From DSOI01 sp041394885 (lineage in GTDB: Bacteria; Acidobacteriota; Terriglobia; Bryobacterales; Bryobacteraceae): a DNA stretch of 64,000 nucleotides. This document shows, piece by piece, positions 17,742 to 26,802 of this stretch. A model generated the notes under the pieces. That model searched no databases. It was not told the DNA's origin and saw only the letters and a program-made list of their open reading frames with translations. Numbering within the stretch: the stretch's first letter is position 1; the number at the start of each line of letters is the position of its first letter. Location of the stretch: the NCBI GenBank assembly GCA_041394885.1, contig JAWKHI010000011.1, positions 1-64,000 on the forward strand, given 5' to 3'. The position numbers were made by a program, and so were the translations under genes.

Positions 17742-18767
17742 ATGAAATCCAGACTCTTCTCCGGCGTACAACCCACCGGCAACCTCCACATCGGCAACTA
17801 CCTCGGAGCCATCAAGAACTTCGTCCGCCTCCAGCACGACTACGAGTGCATCTTCTGTGTCGTCGATCTCCACGCCATCACCGTCTACCAAAAACCCGAA
17901 GACCTTCGCGCCAAGATTCTCGAAATCGCCGGACTCTTCCTCGCCGCCGGCATCGATCCGAAAGCCGCCTCCCTCATCGTCCAGTCCGCCGTCCCCGCCC
18001 ACGCCGAGCTCTCCTGGATGCTCACTTGTGTCACCCCCCTTGGCTGGCTCCATCGGATGACACAGTTCAAGGCCAAAGCCGAGCAATGGCGGCAGAAAGG
18101 CTCCGGCGCCGATGACTCGCTCCAGTCGGTGGGCTCCGGGCTCCTCCAATACCCCGTCCTCATGGCCGCCGACATCCTGCTCTATAACGCGGCCATCGTT
18201 CCCGTCGGCGACGATCAGGCCCAGCACCTCGAACTCACCCGCGACATCGCCGAGCGCTTCAATTCCCTGTACGGCGACACCTTCGTCGTCCCTGCCACCA
18301 AACTCCCCACCGTCGGCGCGCGCGTCATGGGCCTCGATGACCCCACCAAGAAGATGAGCAAGTCCGCTCCCGGCTCCAACCACTCCATCGGTCTCCTCGA
18401 TCCGCCCGAAACCGCCCGGAAAAAGATCATGCGCGCCGTCACCGACACCAAACCCGGCGTCGACTTCGACGACTTGGGCGATGGCGTCGCCAACCTGCTC
18501 GGCATCTTTCAGGCTTTCTCGGAATGGGATCACGCCCGCATCCGCGCTCACTTCGAAGGCAAGCGCTACGGCGATCTCAAGAAGGACATCGCCGAAATGG
18601 TCCTCTCCCACCTCGAGCCCTTCCAGCAGCGCTACCGCGAAATCACCGCCGACCCCGCCTATCTCGATCGCATTCTCGCCGAAGGAGCCGCGCGCGTCAC
18701 TCCCATCGCGCAATCCACCATCCACACCGTCAAACAACGAATGGGCCTCTATGCCCCCAACGCATGA
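17742..18767 (+). CDS. trpS: Tryptophanyl-tRNA synthetase
   Basis: 341 residues, the usual TrpRS length. Charges tRNA-Trp with tryptophan using ATP. Class I signatures: GVQPTGNLHIGNYLGAIKN (HIGH-type motif, with HIGN) at the N-terminus and DDPTKKMSKSAPGS (KMSKS loop) near residue 203. PVGDDQAQHLELTRDIAERF and ADILLYNA are TrpRS-specific. The ATG at 17742 is chosen because the protein begins as other TrpRS do, at MKSRLFSGVQP; the frame is open 16 codons earlier without support. It is intact, unlike the transporter gene 58 bases downstream. Confidence 0.96.
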   Translation: MKSRLFSGVQPTGNLHIGNYLGAIKNFVRLQHDYECIFCVVDLHAITVYQKPEDLRAKILEIAGLFLAAGIDPKAASLIVQSAVPAHAELSWMLTCVTPLGWLHRMTQFKAKAEQWRQKGSGADDSLQSVGSGLLQYPVLMAADILLYNAAIVPVGDDQAQHLELTRDIAERFNSLYGDTFVVPATKLPTVGARVMGLDDPTKKMSKSAPGSNHSIGLLDPPETARKKIMRAVTDTKPGVDFDDLGDGVANLLGIFQAFSEWDHARIRAHFEGKRYGDLKKDIAEMVLSHLEPFQQRYREITADPAYLDRILAEGAARVTPIAQSTIHTVKQRMGLYAPNA

Positions 18768-18825
18768 CGTCCGCCCATGCCCGCGGTGGCCGCGCACCCC
18801 AGGATCGTCCGCCGGCGCCTAACCC

Positions 18826-20089
18826 ATGACCGCGAAACTCGGCTGGCGCGACTACGCCCACCTCCTCCGCACCAACCGCAACTACCGCCTCCTCTGGATG
18901 GCGCAAATCGTCTCCGAAATCGGCGACTGGCTCTACGCCGTCGTCATCTATGACCTCCTCCTCGAACGTACCGGCATGGCCCGTAGCGTCGCCACCGCCG
19001 TCATCCTCCAAACCCTCCCCCAGGTCCTCGTCTCCCCCATGGCCGGCGTCATCAATGACCGGCTCCGCCGATGCTCGGTCATGATCGCCGCGGACTTCGC
19101 CCGCTTCTTCATCGTCCTCGCCATGCTCTGGGCCACCACCGTTTCCCCCATCTGGCCTCTGCGTCCTGCTTGTCTTTGAGACCGCCATGTGGGGATTCTT
19201 CTTTGAGCCCGGCCGCAGCGCCCTCCTCCCCAACCTCGTCAACGGACCTCCGCGAGACCCTGATCGCCAACACCCTCTCCTCCACCACATGGTCTTTCAA
19301 TCTCGCCATCGGCTCCGCCCTCGGCGGCCCCCTCCTCGGCGTCTCGGTTCGGACGTAACGCCGTCTTCCTCATCAACGCCTGCACATTCCTCCTCTCCGC
19401 CGCCCTCATCCTCCGCATGCGTGTCTCGAACCCCACGCCATAACATACCCCCCATGCGCGCGGGACCTGTTTGACTTCTCTCCCATCATGGAAGGCTTCC
19501 GCTACATCTTCCACCACAAGCGCCTTCTGGCGACCCTCCTCTCCAAAGCCGGACTCGGATTCATGGGCGCCAACTACATCATCTTGTCCATCTACGGCGA
19601 ACGCGTCTTCCGCTTCCAGTCCGGCGCCATGCTCGGCATGAGCCTCCTCATGGGAGCCCGCGGCGTCGGCTCCCTCCTCGGACCCATCCTCGCCGGATCC
19701 TGGGCCGGCGGCGACCAACCGCCTCCGCCGAGGCATTCTCTATGGCTTCCTCGCCGCCGCCGCCGGATACGTAGCTCTGTCATTCGCCCCGGATATCTTC
19801 ACCGCCATGGCCTGCGTCACCTTGGGACACGCCGGCGGAGCCACCATCTGGGTCTTCTCCACCACCATGATCCAGCACCAGGCCGAGGACCCTTCCGTGG
19901 CCGCGTCTTCTCCGCCGACTTCGCGTTTCTCGTGATGGCCATGACCGTAAGCACCTGGATCGCCGGTTCCGCCGTCGACCTCGGAGCCACCGTCCGCCAC
20001 GTCAGCCTCTGGGTCGGGCTCCTGATCCTCGCTCCGCCGCCCTATGGGCCCTGCTGGCGTTGCCCCTGTGGCAAGACCGTAAGTCATGA
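18826..20089 (+). pseudogene. MFS transporter broken by several frameshifts
   Basis: A major-facilitator permease can be read across three frames. It starts at MTAKLGWRDYAHLLRTNRNY and GDWLYAVVIYDLLLE (frame 1 to about 19160). It continues with VLLVFETAMWGFFFEPGRSA and LIANTLSSTTWSFNLAIGSA, then RNAVFLINACTFLLSAALIL, then MEGFRYIFHHKRLLATLLSK, and closes with ALWALLALPLWQDRKS before the TGA at 20087. At least six single-base shifts occur in 1.26 kb, several at runs of C or G. Codon use between shifts stays normal. Either recent decay or base-calling errors fit. Without the shifts it would be an ordinary transporter of about 420 residues. Confidence 0.8.
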
Positions 20090-20134
20090 CCCCACCCCAG
20101 TGGGTGGACGCTAGGCTTCAGTTTGCGCGATGCT

Positions 20135-20317
20135 TTAGCCTCGCCACGCAGGCGTCAGCCTGCCCACCCGCCTACCCGACAGCGACCCGCCTAAGCTACA
20201 GCAAAACAATAGGCCGCAAGCCCTTCCACCATGGCCATCACCCGCCCCGGACAGCCTTCCGGCACGCTCCCATCCTGGTTCGGATCCGCCCCGTGCCATT
20301 CCCGCGCCATGGGCCAT
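20135..20317 (-). pseudogene. Possible MazF-like toxin remnant
   Basis: The frame reads ARGGSEPGWERAGRLSG, which resembles the conserved GSEPGxRRPV strand of MazF/PemK RNases. It lies directly behind the antitoxin-like frame with no gap. The usual catalytic core after that point is absent or shifted. Treated as a truncated toxin gene because of the short match and its position after an antitoxin; the assignment is weak. Confidence 0.3.
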
Positions 20318-20320
20318 GCG

Positions 20321-20557
20321 TCACCACTTGTCCCTGGGTGCCAAAGACGGGAGCTGCATCTCGGCCAAGGCCGGGTCTGGTTCGGAGGCAACATCGGCAT
20401 ACGCCCAGTTCAGGCGCTCGGTAATCACATCCGCCTGCTGGCGCCACAAAGTCCGCAATCGCCCGCGCATAGAGTTCGCCCCGCGAAACGCCGAAACCGT
20501 TTTACTTCCAATTCCGCCCGTGCGAACAACGCATCGGAAGCGGATCGTCGTCTTCAC
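20321..20557 (-). pseudogene. MazE-like (ribbon-helix-helix) antitoxin, frameshifted
   Basis: Reading through shifts gives MKTTIRF, then DALFARAELEVKRF, then GVSRGELYARAIADFVA, then QQADVITERLNWAYADVASE and DPALAEMQLPSLAP. This is the pattern of MazE-type antitoxins in which xSRSELYARAI and ITERLN are hallmarks and the protein ends with SL..EEW; here it ends RDKW. At least three single-base indels break it in 237 bases. Normally it would neutralise a MazF RNase; the partner frame follows at 20317. Confidence 0.55.
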
Positions 20558-20887
20558 AGCCCCAGTATGGCTTCTTTACCCGCGAGGACAACGCCGCCAC
20601 GACAAACGTACTGCCCATACACCTAATTAAGGAGCATCAACCGCCGGCCCTCGGCTCCGGAACCCGCATCGCCGGCATCCGCTCCTGGATCCTGTAGCGG
20701 CGACGGAGTTCCCAGTCGGCTGCCACCGCTGGTCTCAACCCGGGCAACGCTACCGAAAACGGGCCTCCGCCTGCTCCTCGCCTCCGCCTGCTCCTCAATG
20801 ATCCATTCTCGAGAAACTCAAGGCCGCGCTGTTCATGACCCCGCCGCGACCGTTCCGGCATCGCTCGGAGGCTTGTCCAAACCGGCA
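20558..20887. other. Intergenic stretch, nothing recognised
   Basis: About 330 bases between the antitoxin remnant and the end of the NLR-like gene. Frames exist on both strands, but they are continuations of shifted neighbours and show no motif, signal or repeat. Confidence 0.3.
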
Positions 20888-23800
20888 TCATCTTCGCCGC
20901 AACTTCTCGTCGAGCGCCCGCAGGATCGCCGCTACACCCCTCGCGTATTCGGATATGGTCCGGACCCAGAAACCCGTCTGAAAATATCGACCGCCCGCGC
21001 GATGTGCAGGCGCGCCCGGCGAAGGTCGCCCTGGTCGCTGCAGGATCAGCCCGAGGTTGTTGGCGTAAAGCCGCCACCTCGGGGTGATCCGGACCAAAGA
21101 CCTTCTCGTCGATCGCAGCGCGCCGCTCAGTCTGGTCCCGCGCCCCGGCGAGGCTCGCCTGGAGCTTGCAGGATCTGCCCGAAGGTTGTTGGCGCGGATA
21201 ACCACGTTGGGGTGATCCGGGCCAAGGAGCCCTTCTCGTCGCGGTCTGCAGCGCGCCGCGCTCGGTCAGTTCCGCGCCCCGGCGGGTCGCCTGGGCTGCA
21301 GGATCTGCCCGAGGTTGTTGGCGCGGATGGCCACGTTGGGGTGATCCGGACCAAAGACCTTCTCGTCGATCCGCAGCGCGCGCTCGGTCAGTTCCCCGCG
21401 CCCCGGCGAGGTCGCCTGGGCTTGCAGGATCTGCCCGAGGTTGCTGGCGTCACGAGCCACGCTGGAGTGATCGGGACCAAAGACCTTCTCGTCGATCCGC
21501 AGCGCGCGCTCGGTCTGTTCCCGCGCCCCGGCAGGGTCGCCTGGGCTTTCAGGATCTGCCCGAGGTTGTTGGCGAGGATGGCCACATTAGGGTGATCCGG
21601 ACCAAAGACCTTCTCGTCGATCCCGCAGCGCGCGCTCGGTCTGTTCCCGCGCCCCGGCGAGGTCGCCCTGGGTTTTCAGGATCTGCCCGAGGTTGTTGGC
21701 GAGGATGGCCACGTTAGGGTGATCGGACCAAAGACCTTCTCGTCGATCCGCAGCGCGCGCTCGGTCTGTTCCCGCGCCCCGGCGAGGTCGCCTGGGTTTT
21801 CGGGATCTGCACCCGAGGTTGTTGGCGCCACGAGCCACGTTGGGGGTGATCCGGATAAAGACCTTCTGGTCGATCCGCAGCGCGCGCTCGGTCAGTTCCC
21901 GCGCCCCGGCGAGACTCGCCCTGGGCTTGCAGGATCTGCCCGGGTTGCTGGCACATACGGCGGACACAGAATGATCCTGCCTGCACCTGCTCATAAACCC
22001 GCAGCGCCGCCTCCAGCGCCTTTTGAGCCCCACCAACAAAGCCCGATGCAACTGAAACACCCCGTCTCATTCCACAACCATCCCACCCCAGCCAACTCCG
22101 CCCAACCGCTCCCCATGCCCCGCCTTGCGCATGACCCACCAGCCCCTCAGACGGCCCCCAGGTTGCCAAATCGTGCTCCTTATACCGAAAAGCCGCCCGC
22201 ATCACCCCGCACCGCCACGCCCGCCCGACGACTCATCCCCGGCCCCACGCAACCGCCGCATCACGGACTGCACCAGCAGATGCACGCTCCATCCCCCGTC
22301 CACCGCCTCCAGCAGCGAAAGCCCCCGCAACGCCGCCAGCAATCGCGCCCGTTCCAACGGATCGCCCAACGCCGTCCCAAGCCCTTCGAAATCCCTCCGG
22401 CAGGCATCGAAACACGGCATCGAGATATCGTCCGGGGCCAAAAACGCAAACACGGAAAGCAGCTCCACCCGCCATCGGCTCCCGTGACCGCAGCCCTCGA
22501 CCGCCGCCAAAAACGTCCGCCCCACGGATTCCTCATGCCCATCCGGAGCATGCATCTCGAGCAGCGCATCCTCGTGGGCCCCGAGCAGCTGCAAGTACCT
22601 GGCCAGCATCGCCCCGGCGTGTTCAGCACCATACCCGCCGCCTGCGCCATCGCCAACGGCAGTCCACCCAGCCGCACTGCGATCATAAGCGCTGCCTTCG
22701 CATCCGTCCCCCGCGTTCGCGCCAACAGATACCGGGACGCCTCCTCCTCCACCCACGGCCGGATCTCCACCGCCTCCGCCGTATCGTGCCATTGCGTCGC
22801 GCGCGACGTCACGATCACATGCGGACGCTCTGACGAAGGCAGCCACTCCCGCACGGAAGCCGCATCCGTTGCGTTGTCGAACACAATCAATGTCGCCGGT
22901 AACTCCGGACCGTTGAGCCAGGAGACAGCGCGCTCCGCCGCGTCTCGAACGTTCGCCTGCTCCGCCGGAACCAGTCGCACCGCCCGCGCCAACCCCGCCA
23001 GGTCTTCGATCAACGTCGACGGGCTCTCCGCCCGCACCGCCATCCATGCATATACCGGTCCCGCCGCGTACGCATACTCGAGCGCGAGGTTGCGTCTTCC
23101 CAACCCCGCCCAACCCGCTCACCGTCACAATCGCCGCCGACACTCCTACTGCGCCAGCGCATCCAGATCCGCAGCAAATCCGTGCGGCCAAAGAAGCTCC
23201 GCACCGGACTCGGTATGTTCCAGGATGGGGTCGACACCACTTCGCGTTGGTCCAGCGGCCGATCCGTTTCTCGTTCGCGGCCCCCACGCCGGGCCGGTCT
23301 CACCAGCTCCCCGTGATCAGATGAGCGTCGCCGTGCCGTAATCCCTGGCGCCTCGACAACCACTCCAACCGAGCCCGTATGTCCTTGAAATACTCCCAGA
23401 CTCACCCGATTCCAAGCCGTCTCCCCCGCACGCTCGTCACGGTATGGCTCGCCGCATTCGCCATATACTCGGAAGCTTCCTCGCCAGCGCTTCGCGCCCA
23501 GCCGCCTCCGGCGATTCCCACAAGCGCGGATTCACGTCCAGGCCCAACGCAGCAGAGCGGGTCGAGCGAGTCGAACCACCTCTTGTCCGCCGCGAACACC
23601 TCGATCGCCGGTCTTCGCTGAAAAGTAACGACGCCAGTCCGCCTCGGACTCCGCCGGCTCCAACCGGCCCCGCCAGGCTCGTGAACCACTTCGCGTATCG
23701 TGGATCCCCGCCCAGATCCTCACCGTTCCGGGCGATTCGAGAACGGCGTCCCGCAACAGCCACTGCAGCCGCGAGTTCTCCGTGTCGCGCGCATGCGAAT

Positions 23801-23950
23801 GTTGCTTGTCGATGGCGCTTGCGGCAAGGTTCGTGAGCAGGTCTTTCCAGGAGTCCGCGAGCGGGATGCCGGCTGCAGCGAAGAGTCGAGCGCCAGGGTA
23901 AGTCCGTCAACAACGCCGGAGCCGCCACTCCGGATGACCTTCGCGCTGGC
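20888..23950 (-). pseudogene. NB-ARC/TPR (NLR-like STAND) protein, frameshifted
   Basis: Read on the minus strand through several frame changes. An N-terminal domain of unknown type (about 23950-23280) holds FAAAGIPLADSWKDLLTNLA and ends RLEWLSRRQGLRHGDAHLIT. An NB-ARC ATPase follows, with P-loop VSGLGGVGKT (about 23090-23120), ALEYAYAAGPVYAWM, Walker B LIVFDNATD (about 22880), the sensor VIVTSR and the GLPL box LGGLPLAMAQAA (about 22660). Then comes a helical linker and at least seven 42-residue TPR units (21051-21936). The end is GVAAILRALDEKLRRR. Family members are signal-transduction switches, some of them anti-phage NLRs. Indels break it at many points, often in C or G runs, so it is either decayed or mis-sequenced. 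The left boundary near 23950 is approximate. Confidence 0.72.
21051..21936. repeat. Seven tandem ~126-bp units coding TPR motifs
   Basis: Units begin at about 21051, 21179, 21308, 21434, 21558, 21685 and 21808. The intact unit is 126 bases and codes on the minus strand for a 42-residue TPR (LGQILQAQGDLAGAREL, then ERALRIDEKVFGPDHPNVA). Observed lengths are 123 to 129 bases because of single-base gains or losses. Copies are nearly identical, which points to recent expansion or gene conversion. An eighth, diverged unit begins at about 21937. Confidence 0.85.
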
Positions 23951-24049
23951 AACGCGGCGCAATCATGTCTGACCACCAGAAGGCGCAACCATGGAAATAG
24001 TCTACAGCCAGGAACGATCACACCGCCCGGAAAATCCACAACGTCTTCA

Positions 24050-24290
24050 GCCGAAATCGGTTCCCAATTCCGAACGGGCGAAACCCTTGACACTCGATGC
24101 AACAATCGAAATGCCTGGCGAACGCCAGCCCGCTCTTTGACAATCAGATCCGCACCGCGCCGCGACGCCACAACGAATGTCGCGGAACAAAGCCAGTCGA
24201 AGCCGGGTCAACGCATTGAAAAAACGCCCCGAACCTCCGTCGGCCCATTGGCTTTGTTCCGCCAGGCAAACCCATTTCCACGCTCGCTAA
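24050..24290. repeat. Copy 1 of a ~240-bp dispersed repeat with conserved stem-loop
   Basis: Aligns in the same orientation with 26312-26548. Shared blocks include CGAAACCCTTGACAC, CCCGCTCTTTGACAA, ATCCGCACC and GGTCAACGCATT. GCGGAACAAAGCCA (24182-24195) is an exact inverted match of TGGCTTTGTTCCGC (24249-24262), giving a 14-bp stem around a 53-base loop. The stem is unchanged between copies while the loop differs. Outside the repeat, 24291-24512 holds nothing recognisable. Confidence 0.75.
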
Positions 24291-24512
24291 GGGATTCCCG
24301 TATACGTGCGCACTGGCTTCCAGCCCGACGTCGACGTCTACACGGGCTGTTCTCCACGTTCCCGGTCCCCGCAAGCTCCAACGATCCGCAATAACCCGTC
24401 CCTGCATCCGCGACCGGTTGGATGGTGTTCGACGGCAGATGATATCCGAAGTAACACGACTGCCGCCCATCGATCGCGTTGTTGATCGGCACCGAAATCG
24501 CCTGCGCCGGGG

Positions 24513-26216
24513 CTAGGAACCGCCTACCCCCGCCCCCGGCTCCGAGTAGTGCTCCTCCCGGAGCCCCGCCAGCACTCGCCCCGCCCCAACCGCGTCATAT
24601 CCAAGACGCACCAGCGTTTGCCGGACCATCTCCACGCCTCCCTCGAACTCCGGTTGCACCGCCGCCTCCACACCCAGTTTCCGCAACTCCGACAACTGAG
24701 GTCCGCTCGCCGCCCGGGCCACCACCGCCACTCCGGGGCTCAGGCCGCGAGCCCTCTCCACCGCCAATCGCACCGAACCGCGCTCGGGAATCGCCACAAC
24801 CACAATGCGCGCCCGCTCCACTCCCGCTCCCCGCAGCACCTCCTCCCGTGTGATGTCCCCCCACATCCCCGGCAGCCCCTCCGCCCCGATGTCGCCGTAC
24901 ACCGCATAGTCGCTCTCCACCACCACCAGGGGAATTTTCGCCGCATGCAGCGCCCGCGCGACCGCCCTGCCCGTCCGTCCATAGCCCGCCACCACGACGT
25001 GATCGCGCAAGGCTTCCCCGGGAATCTCGAGTTGCGTCCTCACCAGCGCCGGCTTCCGCCACCCGCGCCAGGCCCGGCCCAGAGGCAGCGCCGCGCCCGA
25101 TACCACCGGCGATATCGCCATCGTCACCACCGTGCACGTCAACGCCAGATCGTACATATCCTTCGACAACAAACCCGCGCCCAGTCCGCTCCTCGCCAGC
25201 ACAAAGCTGAACTCTCCGATCTGCGGCAGCCCCAGCGCGATGATCCACGGCGCCATGTTCCGGTACCCGAAAGCCCGCGCAATCCCTCCCAGGATCAGCG
25301 CCTTCCCCACAACAATCGATACCACCGCCCCCACCACGGTCCCCAGATGCCCAACTACGTATCCCGGATCGAACAGCATGCCCACCGTCACAAAAAACAG
25401 CAGACCGAAAATGTCCCGCAGCGGAACCACGTCGCTCAGCGCCTGATGGCTGAAATCGGACTCGCTCAAGATGATCCCCGCCACGAACGATCCCAGCGCA
25501 AACGACAGCCCCGCCACGTGCGCCGCATAGCCCAGCCCCACTCCCGTTGCCACCACCGCCACCAGGAACAATTCCCGCGATCCCCATCGCAGTACCCCTG
25601 CCAGCAGAATCGGCAGCAGCCGCGTCCCCAAAATCACCACTGCCGCAAGAAACGCCGTCGCCACCGCCACCGCCCGCAGCACTTTTGGAAATGCATTCTC
25701 GATTGCCCCCAACTGCGGCAGTATGATGAGCATCGGAATCACCGCCAGATCCTGGATCACCAGCAGCCCGATCATCACCCGGCTCGCCAGCGTCGTCGTC
25801 ATCCCGGATCCCGATAGCGTCTTCAGGACCACCATCGTGCTCGAAACCGAAATCATCGCCCCAAACCAAACCGCTTCCGCCGTCGGCATCCCTAGCAGCT
25901 TGATTCCCGCCAGTGCGCCAGCCGTACCGGTGAGCGCTATCTGCAGAGGTCCCCCGGCGAGCGCGATCCGCCGCACCGGCCCCAGATCCCGAATCGAGAT
26001 TTCCAAACCCAGCGAGAACAACAGCAACGCCACCCCGATTTCCGCCAGCAACTCAATGTCCCGGACCTGCACCACCGTAGGCCCCGCCGTGTGCGGACCC
26101 ACCATCACTCCTGCTGCCACATACCCCACCAGCAGCGGCAGCCTCAGTACCCGCGCCAGCACGCCACCGCACAGTCCCGCCAGCACGATAAGCACGAAGT
26201 CGGATGCAATTCCCAT
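24513..26216 (-). CDS. KefB-type monovalent cation:proton antiporter (CPA2) with RCK domain
   Basis: 567 residues from the ATG at 26216; a TTG nine codons upstream is possible. About 12 membrane helices form a CPA2 antiporter domain (LVGYVAAGVMVGPHTAGP, LLLFSLGLEIS, VIQDLAVIPML with the ion-site Asp, ALGLPQIGEFSFVLA). A cytoplasmic RCK_N domain follows with Rossmann motif VVVAGYGRTGRAVARALH and VVESDYAVYGDIGAEGLPG. A C-terminal tail predicts KefC/YbaL-like regulation by nucleotide or redox. It exchanges potassium for protons in the family. Intact and well conserved in contrast to the frameshifted block upstream, and flanked by two direct copies of a repeat. Confidence 0.9.
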   Translation of the reverse strand: MGIASDFVLIVLAGLCGGVLARVLRLPLLVGYVAAGVMVGPHTAGPTVVQVRDIELLAEIGVALLLFSLGLEISIRDLGPVRRIALAGGPLQIALTGTAGALAGIKLLGMPTAEAVWFGAMISVSSTMVVLKTLSGSGMTTTLASRVMIGLLVIQDLAVIPMLIILPQLGAIENAFPKVLRAVAVATAFLAAVVILGTRLLPILLAGVLRWGSRELFLVAVVATGVGLGYAAHVAGLSFALGSFVAGIILSESDFSHQALSDVVPLRDIFGLLFFVTVGMLFDPGYVVGHLGTVVGAVVSIVVGKALILGGIARAFGYRNMAPWIIALGLPQIGEFSFVLARSGLGAGLLSKDMYDLALTCTVVTMAISPVVSGAALPLGRAWRGWRKPALVRTQLEIPGEALRDHVVVAGYGRTGRAVARALHAAKIPLVVVESDYAVYGDIGAEGLPGMWGDITREEVLRGAGVERARIVVVAIPERGSVRLAVERARGLSPGVAVVARAASGPQLSELRKLGVEAAVQPEFEGGVEMVRQTLVRLGYDAVGAGRVLAGLREEHYSEPGAGVGGS

Positions 26217-26311
26217 GGGTGACGCAGCGGCCGGAGCGGCCAATCACCAGTCTCTCATCCCACGCCGGAACCAGCAGCCGTAACACCTATTCTTCGCTTC
26301 GCAACCCACTC

Positions 26312-26548
26312 GCTGAAAGCCACTTCCCGATTCCGAACCCGCGAAACCCTTGACACCCGATGCGACAATCGATGCGCCTGGACCGCTCCGGCCCGCTCTT
26401 TGACAACCGAATCCGCACCACCTCCACCGCGCTGCAACGAATGCTGCGGAACAAAGCCAACGGAAGCCGAGTCAACGCATTAAAAACACAACTCGATCCC
26501 CATTGGCTTTGTTCCGCCGGGCAAACCCGAATTCGACGCTCGAACGAG
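26312..26548. repeat. Copy 2 of the ~240-bp stem-loop repeat
   Basis: Same orientation as copy 1. GCGGAACAAAGCCAA (26446-26460) pairs with TTGGCTTTGTTCCGC (26503-26517), a 15-bp perfect stem with a 42-base loop. The upstream half holds CGAAACCCTTGACAC and GCCCGCTCTTTGACAA as in copy 1. It fills the gap between the antiporter and the small coiled-coil gene and carries no supported gene. Confidence 0.75.
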
Positions 26549-26553
26549 CGGGT

Positions 26554-26796
26554 TCAGAGTCCCGCCAATTCGCCGTCCAGATGCGCGAGTGCCGCCTGCA
26601 ATTGCGCCTTGTGACGCGGGTGCCGCGCCCGGTCGAGATCCGCCGCCACACGCGCTCGCGACAGTTCCAGGCTGGCCCGCTTCTGCCTACGCTCGGCCTC
26701 TTCCGCCGAAACCGGCGCCTCGGCTCGCGCCCGCCGCTCCGCCTCCCGCAATTCCTGCTGAGATTCGACGTCTTTCGATTCCCAGCCGCGCGCCAT
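26554..26796 (-). CDS. Small coiled-coil protein, unknown function
   Basis: 80 residues, very charged and mostly helical: ELREAERRARAEAPVSAEEAERRQKR is cut by few non-helical residues. No membrane or metal motif. It sits 6 bases after the stop of the lyase gene, on the same strand, so probably co-transcribed. The composition and operon position make it a likely real gene, but the function is not recognised. Confidence 0.55.
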   Translation of the reverse strand: MARGWESKDVESQQELREAERRARAEAPVSAEEAERRQKRASLELSRARVAADLDRARHPRHKAQLQAALAHLDGELAGL

Positions 26797-26802
26797 GACG
26801 CT

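Noticed and set aside
21051..21936. Regular repeats suggestive of a CRISPR array
   Set aside because: Units are contiguous, 126 bases long, coding TPR, with no spacers and no cas genes.
22202..23950. Two separate small proteins for the NB-ARC part
   Set aside because: Motifs continue smoothly across the frame changes, so one gene is broken.
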